DNA of 64,000 bases from assembly GCF_008122505.1 (NCBI RefSeq), contig NZ_VSSB01000002.1, positions 682,001 through 746,000 on the forward strand, given 5' to 3'. Source of the DNA: Agromyces mariniharenae (GTDB lineage: Bacteria; Actinomycetota; Actinomycetes; Actinomycetales; Microbacteriaceae). The notes under the pieces were generated by a model. The model was given only the letters and a program-made list of their open reading frames with translations, had not been told where the DNA came from and searched no databases. Positions 38,505 through 51,023 of this stretch are shown here, piece after piece (the stretch's first letter is position 1; the number at the start of each line of letters is the position of its first letter). A program made the translations under genes and the position numbers.

Positions 38505-39054
38505 GTTGATCGGCGCCCTGGTCGCGGTCGCGATCATCGCCGTCGTCGCGTGGCTCATGATCCGCTCGTGGCGACGCCGCACGGTGCGCGACGAGACGCT
38601 CTCGGCGTACCCGGTGCCGGCCTCGCTGCCCGCGCCGACGCTCGAGACCGAGGTGCTCTACGTCGCGACCACTCCCGTGGGGCAGCCCCTCGAGCGGCTC
38701 GCCGTGCAGGGGCTCGCGTTCCGCGGCGCCGCCCGCATCGAGATGTCGCCCGACGGCCTCGTGCTCCGGATCGCGGGGGAGCCGCCGACCTGGGTGCCCG
38801 CCGATCGCATCGTCGCCGCCGGTGCGGCCACCTACGCCATCGACCGCGGCGTCGAGCCCGAGGGGCTCGTCGCGGTCACCTGGATCGCGCACGCAGCCGA
38901 TCCCGAGGTCGAGGCACCGCACGTCGACAGCTACCTCAGGGCCCGGTACCCGGGCGACTCGGCGCGCATCATCGCCGCCGTCAACGACATCGCCGCCGCG
39001 CACGTCGCGACGCGGCCCGACCAGCAACAGGAGAGCGAGGCCTCGGATGACTGA
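38497..39054 (+). CDS. PH-like domain membrane protein of the pyr operon
   Basis: A 185-residue protein with one N-terminal span (about residues 4-22, [19 protein letters not shown]), a basic stop-transfer (RSWRRR), and a soluble beta-rich domain facing the cytoplasm ([31 protein letters not shown]). It matches the conserved unknown protein between pyrC and carA in Actinobacteria (Rv1382 type), annotated as PH-like. Its role is not known; constant position suggests a link to pyrimidine synthesis. A GTG start lies inside the pyrC end; its own end overlaps carA by 8 bases. Confidence 0.85.
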   Translation: MGELIGALVAVAIIAVVAWLMIRSWRRRTVRDETLSAYPVPASLPAPTLETEVLYVATTPVGQPLERLAVQGLAFRGAARIEMSPDGLVLRIAGEPPTWVPADRIVAAGAATYAIDRGVEPEGLVAVTWIAHAADPEVEAPHVDSYLRARYPGDSARIIAAVNDIAAAHVATRPDQQQESEASDD

Positions 39055-40203
39055 GACCCTGACCCGCACGAGCGATCCCGCCGTGCTCGTGCTCGAGGAC
39101 GGACGGCGGTACGAGGGACGCGCCTACGGCGCCCGAGGCGTCACGCTCGGCGAGGCGGTCTTCGCGACCGGGATGACGGGCTACCAGGAGACCCTGACCG
39201 ACCCGTCGTACGCCGGCCAGATCGTGATGATGACCGCGCCGCACATCGGCAACACGGGCATGAACGACGAGGACATGGAGTCCTCGAAGCTCTGGGTGGC
39301 GGGCTTCGTCGTGCGCGACCCCTCCCGGGTCGTGTCGAACTTCCGCTCGCAGCGCAGCCTCGACGACGACCTCGAGGCGGCCGGCGTCGTCGGCATCAGC
39401 GGCATCGACACCCGCGCCGTCACGCGGCACATCCGCTCTGCGGGCGCCATGCGTGCCGGGATCTTCTCGGGCGACGGCGCGGTGCTCACCCACGGCGAGC
39501 AGCTCGAGCTCGTGCTCGGCGGCGCCGAGATGGCGGGCCGGAACCTCTCGGGCACGGTGTCCACGACGGAGTCGTACACGCTGCCCGCGACGGGGGAGCG
39601 GGTCGGCTCCGTGGCGGTGCTCGACCTCGGCGTCAAGACGTCGACGCTCAACTTCCTCGCCGAGCGCGGATTCGACGTGCATGTCGTGCCCCAGTCGGCG
39701 ACCGCCGAGGACGTGCTCGCGCTCGAGCCCGACGCGCTGTTCTTCTCGAACGGGCCTGGGGACCCCGGGGCATCCGACCGGCACGTCGACCTGCTGCGCA
39801 CCACGCTGCGCGAGGGACTGCCGTACTTCGGCATCTGCTTCGGCAACCAGCTGCTCGGGCGCGCGCTCGGCTTCGGCACCTACAAGCTGCCCTTCGGCCA
39901 CCGCGGCATCAACCAGCCCGTGCTCGACAAGGCCACCGGCCGGGTCGAGATCACCGCGCACAACCACGGCTTCGCCGTCGACGCGCCCATCGACCGCGTG
40001 AGCGAGTCGAGCGAGGGCTTCGGCCGCGTCGAGGTGAGCCACTACGACCTCAACGACAACGTCGTTGAGGGGCTGAACTGCCTCGACATCCCCGCGTTCT
40101 CGGTGCAGTACCACCCAGAGTCGGCGGCCGGCCCGCACGACGCCAACTACCTCTTCGACCGGTTCCGCGACATGGTCATCGCAAGCAAGGAGAACGACGC
40201 CTG

Positions 40204-40204
<1 letters not shown>
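39047..40204 (+). CDS. carA: Carbamoyl-phosphate synthase, small (glutaminase) chain
   Basis: A 385-residue class I amidotransferase that releases ammonia from glutamine for CarB. N-terminal domain [25 protein letters not shown]; nucleophile Cys264 in [11 protein letters not shown]; His-Glu in YHPESAAGP. The Asn in GNQ, where E. coli has His, is normal for actinobacterial CarA. The ATG lies within the end of the previous gene; the stop overlaps carB by one base. Confidence 0.96.
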
Positions 40205-43487
<3,283 letters not shown>

Positions 43488-43491
<4 letters not shown>

Positions 43492-44372
43492 GGGCGAACG
43501 ACGTGACGCCGTTCGGCGAGCGGCTCGAGGCCGTCTTCGCGGCGTACGGCCACCTGTGCCTCGGCCTCGACCCCCATGCGTCGGTGCTCGCCGCATGGGG
43601 TCGGCCCGACTCCGCCGAGGGCGTGCGCGAGCTCGGCCTGCGCGCGATCGAGGCGGCGGCCGGCCGCATCGGCATCATGAAGCCGCAGGTCGCGTTCTTC
43701 GAGCGGCACGGGGCGGCGGGCTACGCCGTGCTCGAGCGGCTGCTCGCCGAGGCGCGCGACGCGGGGCTCCTCGTGATCGCCGACGTGAAGCGCGGCGACA
43801 TCGGCTCGACCGTCGAGGCCTACGGCGAGGCGTGGCTGCGCCCGGGGTCGAGCCTCGAGGCCGACGCCATGACGATCAGCGCCTACCAGGGACTCGGCTC
43901 GATCGAGCAGGTCATGACGGACGCAGAGTCCGCGGGCAAGGGCCTGTTCGTGCTCGCCGCGACCTCGAACCCCGAGGCCGCCGCGATCCAGCGGGCCGTG
44001 CTGCAGCAGTCGAGCCGCGCCGGATCCACGGTCGCGCAGGCCATCACGCAGGGCGTCATCGGCTGGAACCAGGGCCGCACGGATGCCGCGGAGCGCGCCG
44101 TCGGCTCGATCGGCGTCGTGTTCGGCGCCACCACCGACCTCCCGTCGGCCGGCATCGACATCGACGGCCAGCCGCCGCGGCCCGGCCTGCCGGTGCTGGC
44201 GCCCGGCTTCGGCCACCAGGGGGCGGAGCCCCGCGACATCCGGGCCCGCTTCGGCTCGTACGCCGGGGGCGTGGTCGCGAACGAGTCGCGGTCGCTGCTC
44301 ATGGCGGGACCCGACGGACTGGGCGACGCGCTCGCGCGTCGCGTCGACGAGTACGGAGCGGCGATTGCCTGA
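43488..44372 (+). CDS. pyrF: Orotidine 5'-phosphate decarboxylase, type 2
   Basis: A 294-residue TIM-barrel decarboxylase that makes UMP from OMP. The long actinobacterial type 2 form shows [28 protein letters not shown] and the catalytic [10 protein letters not shown]. The phosphate end reads [15 protein letters not shown]. The GTG overlaps the carB stop by 4 bases. It is the last pyrimidine gene in the operon; pyrD and pyrE are not in the window. Confidence 0.95.
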
Positions 44373-45297
44373 CACCACCACGACCACGACCGCCACCCCG
44401 TCGAGCCCGCCCGAGGTCGACCGCGTCGCGGCATCCCGCGCGGCCGTCGCCGCGCGCCGGGCCCGGGCCGCGGTGAAGGCCGACATCGCCGGCGGTGCGC
44501 GCAGTCCGCTCGACGTGCTGCGCGTCGCGTACGAGGCGCCCGAAGGCGTCGAGGGCCGCCTGCGCGTGCCCGAGTTCCTCACGTCGATCCCCGCGATCGG
44601 CGCGACGAAGAGCGCGCGCATCATGCAGGATCTCGAGATCGCCACCTCGAAGCGCCTCGGCGGCCTCGGCCGCCTGCAGCGCCGCCGCCTGCGCGAGTTC
44701 GTCGCCGAGTGGATCGCGTCGCACGGCGGCACGGGCGACCGCCTCGTCGTGCTCGCGGGTCCGACGGCCGTCGGCAAGGGCACGGTGGCCGGCTACATCC
44801 GCCGGCACCACCCCGACGTGCGGCTCTCGGTGTCGGCCACGACGCGCGCACCGCGGCCCGGCGAGGTCGAGGGCGAGCACTACTTCTTCGTCGACGACGC
44901 CGAGTTCGACCGCATGGTCGACGCGGGCGAGCTGCTCGAGTGGGCGACCGTGCACAACGCGTACCGGTACGGCACGCCGCGCCGCGCGGTGGAGCGGGCG
45001 ATCGCCGCCGGCGACAGCGTGCTGCTCGAGATCGACATCCAGGGCGCTCGCTCCGTGCGCCGCGCGATGCCCGAGGCGACCCTCGTGTTCCTGCTCCCGC
45101 CGACGTGGGACGAGCTCGTGCGCCGGCTCGTCGGCCGGGGCACCGAGAGCCCCGCCGAGCAGCAGCGCCGGCTCGAGACCGCGAAGGTCGAGCTCGCGGC
45201 GGTCGACGAGTTCGACCACCAGGTGGTGAACCACGACGTCGGCGAGGCCGCGCAAAAGGTCGTAGACTTGATGAGGCCCCGCAAGGGTCGGCGTTGA
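44365..45297 (+). CDS. gmk: Guanylate kinase fused to an N-terminal mIHF-type DNA-binding domain
   Basis: A 310-residue fusion. Residues about 18-117 match the actinobacterial integration host factor mIHF: AAVAARRARAAVKADIAGG, VPEFLTSIPAIGATKSARIM, and LEIATSKRLGGLGRLQRRRL, the helical DNA-binding core. From about residue 127 it is guanylate kinase: P-loop LAGPTAVGKGT (Lys138), SVSATTRAPRPGEVEGEHY, and LEIDIQGARSVRRAMPEA. The kinase phosphorylates GMP to GDP. In mycobacteria mihF and gmk are separate adjacent genes. The start is TTG 44365, with GGAG 6 bases before it, overlapping pyrF by 8 bases. A kinase-only start is not apparent. Confidence 0.88.
   Translation: MPDTTTTTTATPSSPPEVDRVAASRAAVAARRARAAVKADIAGGARSPLDVLRVAYEAPEGVEGRLRVPEFLTSIPAIGATKSARIMQDLEIATSKRLGGLGRLQRRRLREFVAEWIASHGGTGDRLVVLAGPTAVGKGTVAGYIRRHHPDVRLSVSATTRAPRPGEVEGEHYFFVDDAEFDRMVDAGELLEWATVHNAYRYGTPRRAVERAIAAGDSVLLEIDIQGARSVRRAMPEATLVFLLPPTWDELVRRLVGRGTESPAEQQRRLETAKVELAAVDEFDHQVVNHDVGEAAQKVVDLMRPRKGRR
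45263..45268 (+). promoter_or_regulatory. Candidate -10 for rpoZ
   Basis: TAGACT inside the last codons of gmk. It would give an rpoZ leader of about 85 bases that includes the hairpin GCGCAC-CGAG-GTGCGC (45320-45335). Confidence 0.3.
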
Positions 45298-45360
45298 GCT
45301 GCCCGGGCCACGACTTTCCGCGCACCGAGGTGCGCCCGTTCCGTCTGAAGGAGTTCCTCC

Positions 45361-45618
45361 ATGGCTGAGAAGCTGTCCGGCATCATCGATCCGCCCATCG
45401 ACGACCTGCTCTCGAAGGTCGACTCGAAGTACCAGCTCGTGATCTTCGCGTCGAAGCGCGCACGCCAGATCAACGACTACTACGCGGACCTGCACGAGGG
45501 CAGCCTCTTCGACAACGTCGGGCCGCTCGTCGACTCGTCGATCGACGACAAGCCGTTGTCGGTCGCGCTCCACGAGATCAACGAGGACAAGCTCCGGCTC
45601 CGCCCCATCGGCGAGTAG
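45361..45618 (+). CDS. rpoZ: DNA-directed RNA polymerase omega subunit
   Basis: An 85-residue omega subunit that helps assemble beta prime. [27 protein letters not shown] is the family core, here given by its key part [15 protein letters not shown], and [17 protein letters not shown] is the conserved C-terminal helix. AAGGAG lies 9 bases before the ATG. Position between gmk and coaBC is conserved across bacteria. Confidence 0.95.
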   Translation: MAEKLSGIIDPPIDDLLSKVDSKYQLVIFASKRARQINDYYADLHEGSLFDNVGPLVDSSIDDKPLSVALHEINEDKLRLRPIGE

Positions 45619-45628
45619 CACGGCACGG

Positions 45629-46879
45629 ATGTCGCCGCTCAACATCGTCGTCGGCATCACCGGCGGCATCGCGGCGTACAAGGCCGTCGGCGTCGTCCGC
45701 GCCCTCGTGCTCGCGGGACACGACGTCCACGTCGTGCCGACCGAGGGCGCGCTCCGCTTCGTCGGCCGCCCGACGCTCGAGGCGATCTCGCGCAACCCGG
45801 TGCACACCGACCTGTACGAGGGCGTCGCCGAGGTGCGGCACGTGGCCATCGGGCAGGCTGCCGACCTCATCGTGATCGCGCCGGCCACGGCCAACACGAT
45901 CGCGAAGCTCGCCACGGGCCTCGCCGACGACCTGCTCGGCAACACCGTGCTCGCGAGCGAGGCGCCCGTCGTCATCGCGCCCGCGATGCACACCGAGATG
46001 TGGCGGCATCCGGCCACGCAGGCGAACATCGCGACGCTCCGCTCGCGTGGGGTCACCATCGTCGGGCCGGCCGTCGGCCAGCTCACGGGCGCCGACAGCG
46101 GGCCCGGACGCATGGAGGAGCCCGACGTGATCGCCGCCGCCGCGCTCGCCGCGGCATCCGGTCGACGCGACCTCGCCGGCTTGCGCGTCGTCGTGACCGC
46201 GGGCGGCACCAGGGAGCCGCTCGACCCGGTGCGGTTCCTCGGCAACCGCTCCAGCGGCAAGCAGGGCGTCGCGATCGCCGAGGCGGCACGGGCCCGCGGC
46301 GCCGAGGTGACCCTCATCGCCGCGAACCTCGAGGTGGCCGACCCGGGCGGCTGCGACATCCGCCGCGTGTCGACCGCGCTCGAGCTGCAGGATGCCGTGA
46401 CCGACGCCGCGCGCGAGGCCGACGTCGTCGTGATGGCTGCTGCGGTCGCCGACTACCGGCCCGCCGACGTGAGCGAGTCGAAGCTCAAGAAGGACGCGAG
46501 CGATTCTGGGCTGACGCTCGAGCTCGTGCGCAATCCCGACATCCTCGCCGGGCTCGGCCACGCGCCGCACGACGGCACGCTGCTCGTCGGCTTCGCCGCC
46601 GAGACCGAGCCCGACGACGAGGCCCTCCTGGCCCTCGGTCGCGCCAAGCGCGAGGCGAAGGGCGCCGACCTGCTCGTGGTCAATCGCGTGGGCTGGCACG
46701 AGGGCTTCGCGACCGACGAGAACGCCGTCGTCGTGATCGGACGCGACGGCGAGATCGTCACACGAGCACACGGAACCAAGACATCAGTGGCCCATGACAT
46801 CCTCGACGTGGTTGTCTCGATGGCGACGACCACGGCGGTCGCCGCCGACACCACGAAGGAACACGAGCCCACGACATGA
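45629..46879 (+). CDS. coaBC: Bifunctional phosphopantothenoylcysteine decarboxylase / phosphopantothenate--cysteine ligase
   Basis: A 416-residue two-domain enzyme for two steps of coenzyme A synthesis. The CoaC flavoprotein half starts [20 protein letters not shown] and includes APAMHTEMW and the motif region around GRMEEP. The CoaB half begins [20 protein letters not shown], with [13 protein letters not shown] and the lysine-rich SKLKKDAS. The ATG begins the family sequence directly. It overlaps metK by 4 bases. Confidence 0.95.
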   Translation: MSPLNIVVGITGGIAAYKAVGVVRALVLAGHDVHVVPTEGALRFVGRPTLEAISRNPVHTDLYEGVAEVRHVAIGQAADLIVIAPATANTIAKLATGLADDLLGNTVLASEAPVVIAPAMHTEMWRHPATQANIATLRSRGVTIVGPAVGQLTGADSGPGRMEEPDVIAAAALAAASGRRDLAGLRVVVTAGGTREPLDPVRFLGNRSSGKQGVAIAEAARARGAEVTLIAANLEVADPGGCDIRRVSTALELQDAVTDAAREADVVVMAAAVADYRPADVSESKLKKDASDSGLTLELVRNPDILAGLGHAPHDGTLLVGFAAETEPDDEALLALGRAKREAKGADLLVVNRVGWHEGFATDENAVVVIGRDGEIVTRAHGTKTSVAHDILDVVVSMATTTAVAADTTKEHEPTT

Positions 46880-48069
46880 GCGCACTCCGACTGTTCACCT
46901 CCGAATCCGTCACCGAGGGTCACCCCGACAAGATCTGCGACCAGGTCTCCGACTCGATCCTCGACGCCCTCCTCACCGTTGATCCGCACGCCCGGGTCGC
47001 CGTCGAGACGCTGGTCACGACCGGTCTCGTGCACGTGGCCGGCGAGGTCTCGACGACGGGGTACGTGGAGATCCCCGCGATCGTGCGCGACCGCGTGACG
47101 TCGATCGGCTACAACTCGTCGGACGTGTGGTTCGACGGCCGCTCGTGCGGCGTCTCGGTCTCGATCGGCGGGCAGTCGCCCGACATCGCGCAGGGCGTCG
47201 ACAACGCCTTCGAGGCACGCGAGCGCGCGAGCGACGACGCCCTCGACCGCCAGGGCGCCGGCGACCAGGGCATCATGTTCGGCTACGCCACCCGCGAGAC
47301 GCGGGAGCTCATGCCCGTGCCGATCTGGCTGGCCCACCGCCTCGCCGAGCGACTCTCAGCGGTGCGCAAGCAGGGCGAGCTCGACTACCTGCGCCCCGAC
47401 GGGAAGACCCAGGTCACGGTCGGCTACGACGGCCAGGTGCCGCGCACGATCGAGACCGTCGTGCTCTCGACGCAGCACTCGCCGGCCATCTCGACCGAGC
47501 AGCTGCGCGCCGAGGTCGAGGAGCTCGTCATCCAGCCGGTGCTCGAAACGGTCGAGCTCTCGCGCGCCGACCTGTCGGTGCTCATCAACCCGACCGGCCG
47601 CTTCGAGATCGGCGGACCGCAGGGCGACGCGGGCCTCACCGGGCGCAAGATCATCATCGACACCTACGGCGGCGCCAGCCGGCACGGCGGCGGCGCCTTC
47701 AGCGGCAAGGACCCGTCGAAAGTCGACCGCTCGGCGGCCTACGCGATGCGCTGGGTGGCGAAGAACGCGGTCGCGGCCGGCCTCGCCGACCGGCTCGAGC
47801 TGCAGGTCGCGTACGCGATCGGCAAGGCGGCGCCGGTCGGCCTCTACGTCGAGTCGTTCGGCACCGCGCACGTGCCCGACGAGCGCATCATCGGGGCGAT
47901 CCGCGAGGTGTTCGACCTCCGGCCCGCGGCGATCATCCGCGATCTCGACCTGCTGCGACCCATCTACGCGAAGACCGCGACCTACGGCCACTTCGGGCGC
48001 GAGCTGCCCGAGTTCACCTGGGAGCGGCTCGACCGCGTCGACGACCTCCGCAGCGCCGCCGGTCTCTGA
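46876..48069 (+). CDS. metK: S-adenosylmethionine synthase
   Basis: A 397-residue enzyme making SAM from methionine and [35 protein letters not shown], and the phosphate loop [16 protein letters not shown] are the standard signatures. No SAM riboswitch-like structure precedes it; translation is coupled to coaBC through the ATGA overlap. Ends one base before priA. Confidence 0.97.
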   Translation: MSALRLFTSESVTEGHPDKICDQVSDSILDALLTVDPHARVAVETLVTTGLVHVAGEVSTTGYVEIPAIVRDRVTSIGYNSSDVWFDGRSCGVSVSIGGQSPDIAQGVDNAFEARERASDDALDRQGAGDQGIMFGYATRETRELMPVPIWLAHRLAERLSAVRKQGELDYLRPDGKTQVTVGYDGQVPRTIETVVLSTQHSPAISTEQLRAEVEELVIQPVLETVELSRADLSVLINPTGRFEIGGPQGDAGLTGRKIIIDTYGGASRHGGGAFSGKDPSKVDRSAAYAMRWVAKNAVAAGLADRLELQVAYAIGKAAPVGLYVESFGTAHVPDERIIGAIREVFDLRPAAIIRDLDLLRPIYAKTATYGHFGRELPEFTWERLDRVDDLRSAAGL

Positions 48070-48070
48070 C

Positions 48071-50035
48071 GTGCCGGGCGGCGCCGTCGCCAGGGTGCTC
48101 GTCGACTCGCCCCTGCCGCAGCTCGACCAGCTCTTCGACTACGCCGTGCCCGAACGCCTTCGCGAGCGGGTGCGCCCCGGCGTCCGGGTGCGGGTGCCGC
48201 TGCGCACCGGCGGCCGGATCGCCGACGGCTGGCTCGTCGAGCTCGCCGACACGAGCGAGTACGGGGGCACCCTGAGCGAGCTCGAGGACGTCGTCTCCGA
48301 GGTGCCGATGCTCGTGCCCGAGGTCTGGGCGCTCGCGCGCGCCGTCGCCGATCGGGCGGCGGGCAACGCGAGCGACATCCTGCGCCTCGCCATCCCCAGC
48401 CGGTACGTGCGCGTCGAGCGGTCGTGGCTCGCATCGCCTGGCGAGCCCGGGCCCCCACCTGAGGCACCGCCGCCGGTCCACGGCGCTCCCGCCGGCCGGG
48501 TCGAGGCGGGCGTCGACGGCGGCGAGCGGATGACGCTCACCGCCGATCCGCGTCCGCTGCGCCTGCCGACCGGGGAGTGGGTCGGCGCGTGGGCGGTCGC
48601 GCTCGCGCAGGCGGCCGCGCACGCGCTGCACCGCGACCGCTCGGCGCTGCTCGTCGTGCCCGACTACCGCGACCAGGAGCAGCTCGAGGCGGCGCTTCGA
48701 GCCCTCGTGGATTCGCGACGCGTGCTGCGCACCGACGCCCGGCAGACGGGCGGCGACCGTTACCGGGCCTTCCTCGATGCGACGCGCGACGACGCCCGCA
48801 TCATCGTCGGCAACCGCTCGACCGTGTACGCGCCGGCGGCCCGCTTGGGCCTGATCGCGATCTGGGACGACGGCGACCCGCTGCTGAGCGAGCCGCTCGC
48901 CCCTGGCGTGCATCCGCGCGACGCGGCGCTCGTGCGCCAGGAGCAGAGCGGTGCCGCGCTGCTGTTCATGGCGCACACCCGCAGCGTCGAGGTCGAGCGG
49001 CTCGTCGGGATCGGGTGGGTCCAGGCGATCGAACCGGCCGCGCAGGTGCGGCCCAAGGTCGTGCTCACCGAGCAGCAGGCGAGCCCCGAGCCGGGATCCG
49101 CGCGCATCCCCTCGTCGGCCTGGCGGCAGGCGCAGGAGGCCGTGCGCGAGGGCCCGGTGCTCGTGCAGGTTGCGCGCCCGGGCAACGCCCCGCTGCTCAC
49201 GTGCGACCGCTGCCGGGAGACGGCCCACTGCGCGGCCTGCGGCGGCACGCTCGTGGTGCCGCGTGCGGGCGGCGACCCGCGCTGCGTCCTGTGCGGCACG
49301 AGCGCGAGCGGCTGGCGCTGCCCGGTGTGCGACGGCACACGCCTGCGCGCCGCGACCGTGGGGGCGAGCCGCACGGCGGAGGAGCTCGGTCGCGCGTTCC
49401 CGCGCTCGCTTGTGATCCTCTCCGACGGCGAGCGGCCGGTGCTGCGCGTGGGCGCCGAACCGGCGCTCGTCGTCGCCACGCGCGGCGCGGAGCCGATCGC
49501 CGACGGCGGCTACCGCGCCGTCCTGCTGCTCGACGGCGAGCGGATGCTGCTCCGGGAGTCCCTGCGCGTCGCCGAGGACTGCCTGCGATGGTGGTCGAAC
49601 GCCAGTGCGCTGGCGGCTCCGGGCGCACCGGTCTTCCTCGTCGGCGTCGGCGGCGCGCTGGCCACGGCGCTCTCGACGTGGCGGCAGCCCGAGTGGGCGG
49701 CGACCGAGCTCGCCGCGCGGCGCGCCCTGCGCTTCCCGCCCGCGGTGCGGGTCGCGAGCGTCACCGCCGGGCACGCCGCCGTCACGCGGGCGGTCGACGC
49801 CGTGCGCGGGATCGACGGGGTCGACGTGCTCGGACCGGCGCCCACGGGCGAGGAGGACGAGGGCCTGCAGCGGGCGATCGTGCGGTTCGACTACGGCGCG
49901 GGCGCCCGCGTCGCGCGCGAGCTGCGCGCCGAGATGATCCGCGTGGCGACCGAGCGGCGACGACCCGTGGCCGGGCGGCCCGTGCGGCGACCACCGGTGC
50001 TGCGCGTGCGGTTCGACGATCCCGACGTGCCCTGA
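48071..50035 (+). CDS. priA: Primosomal protein N' (PriA), helicase motifs lost
   Basis: A 654-residue PriA homologue. The N-terminal 3' DNA-binding domain (LPQLDQLFDYAVP) and the paired zinc-binding motifs (CDRC at about 378-381, HCAACGG, CVLCG, CPVCDG) are preserved. The helicase core is not: where Walker A (GxTGSGKTE) should be it reads AWAVALAQAAAHALHRDRSA, and the DEAH box is IWDDGD. It is therefore probably a replication-restart scaffold without ATPase activity, as known for actinobacterial PriA. Neighbours metK and fmt are the conserved ones. The GTG at 48071 starts one base after the metK stop. Confidence 0.92.
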   Translation: MPGGAVARVLVDSPLPQLDQLFDYAVPERLRERVRPGVRVRVPLRTGGRIADGWLVELADTSEYGGTLSELEDVVSEVPMLVPEVWALARAVADRAAGNASDILRLAIPSRYVRVERSWLASPGEPGPPPEAPPPVHGAPAGRVEAGVDGGERMTLTADPRPLRLPTGEWVGAWAVALAQAAAHALHRDRSALLVVPDYRDQEQLEAALRALVDSRRVLRTDARQTGGDRYRAFLDATRDDARIIVGNRSTVYAPAARLGLIAIWDDGDPLLSEPLAPGVHPRDAALVRQEQSGAALLFMAHTRSVEVERLVGIGWVQAIEPAAQVRPKVVLTEQQASPEPGSARIPSSAWRQAQEAVREGPVLVQVARPGNAPLLTCDRCRETAHCAACGGTLVVPRAGGDPRCVLCGTSASGWRCPVCDGTRLRAATVGASRTAEELGRAFPRSLVILSDGERPVLRVGAEPALVVATRGAEPIADGGYRAVLLLDGERMLLRESLRVAEDCLRWWSNASALAAPGAPVFLVGVGGALATALSTWRQPEWAATELAARRALRFPPAVRVASVTAGHAAVTRAVDAVRGIDGVDVLGPAPTGEEDEGLQRAIVRFDYGAGARVARELRAEMIRVATERRRPVAGRPVRRPPVLRVRFDDPDVP

Positions 50036-50084
50036 CGCGAGGGGCATCGGATCCGCCGTGCACGCCGGTCGGCCACAATGGAGT

Positions 50085-51023
50085 GTGCAGAAGCTCCGTC
50101 TCGTGTTCGCCGGCACGCCGGCCGCCGCCGTCCCGTCGCTCGAACGCCTCGCCGCGAGCGGGCACGAGATCGTCGCGGTGGTGACGCGCCCCGCGGCACC
50201 GCAGGGCCGCAAGCGCGTGCTGGCCCCGTCGCCCGTGGCCGCCGCGGCCGAGCGGCTCGGCCTCGAGGTCATCGAAGCGGCACGGCTCGACGAGGCGACG
50301 ACGCAGCGCATCGTCGCGCTCGATCCCGACCTCGGCGCCATCGTCGCCTACGGGGGACTCGTCCGCGAGCCGCTGCTGTCCGCGCCCGAGCATGGCTGGA
50401 TCAACCTGCACTTCTCGCTCCTGCCCGCCTGGCGCGGCGCGGCGCCGGTGCAGCACGCGCTCATCGCCGGCGACGTCGAGACCGGGGCATCGGTGTTCCG
50501 GCTCGTGCCCGAGCTCGACGCCGGCGACGTGTTCGCGATGCGAGCACGGACCGCGGGCGACGACACCGCGGGGGAGCTGCTCGAGGCCCTCGCGCACGAG
50601 GGCGCAGACCTGCTCGCCGAGGTCGTCGACGGCATCGCCGATGGCTCGGCATCCGCGACACCGCAGGCCGGCGAGCCCACGTTCGCCCCGAAGCTCGGCA
50701 TCGACGACGCGCAGCTCGACTGGACAGCCTCCGCGGACGCGGTGCGCAACCGCTTCCGCGGCGTCACGCCCGAGCCGGGCGCGTGGACGACGGTCGACGA
50801 CCAGCGCGTCAAGGTGCTCGACCTCGCCGAGGCGACCGAGCCGACGGCGACGGATGCCGCGGCGCTCGCCCCGGGCGCACTGGAGCTCGTCGGGCGACGC
50901 CTCCTCATCGGCACCGGCACCGGACCGCTCGAGCTGCGCCGGGTGCAACCCGCCGGACGCACGGCCATGTCGGCGGCGGACTGGTGGCGGGGCTCGGGAC
51001 GAGACGGAGCGGTGGCGCGATGA
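50085..51023 (+). CDS. fmt: Methionyl-tRNA formyltransferase
   Basis: A 312-residue enzyme that formylates initiator Met-tRNA. The formyl-folate domain has LVFAGTPAAAVPSLE, the catalytic INLHFSLLPAWRGAAP and the following QHALIAGD; the C-terminal OB-like domain ends RTAMSAADWWRG. The GTG at 50085 is chosen because the family begins two residues before LVFAGTP. CACAAT sits 5 bases upstream, so a leaderless message is possible; a GTG at 50058 is the alternative. It overlaps rsmB by 4 bases. Confidence 0.94.
   Translation: MQKLRLVFAGTPAAAVPSLERLAASGHEIVAVVTRPAAPQGRKRVLAPSPVAAAAERLGLEVIEAARLDEATTQRIVALDPDLGAIVAYGGLVREPLLSAPEHGWINLHFSLLPAWRGAAPVQHALIAGDVETGASVFRLVPELDAGDVFAMRARTAGDDTAGELLEALAHEGADLLAEVVDGIADGSASATPQAGEPTFAPKLGIDDAQLDWTASADAVRNRFRGVTPEPGAWTTVDDQRVKVLDLAEATEPTATDAAALAPGALELVGRRLLIGTGTGPLELRRVQPAGRTAMSAADWWRGSGRDGAVAR

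Noticed and set aside
39836..39850. CarA GNQ in place of GHQ after the catalytic Cys, as a lost residue
   Set aside because: Actinobacterial CarA proteins normally read FGNQ here, and the Cys-His-Glu triad is complete.
46780..46900. SAM riboswitch before metK
   Set aside because: metK starts inside the coaBC stop overlap, leaving no untranslated leader.
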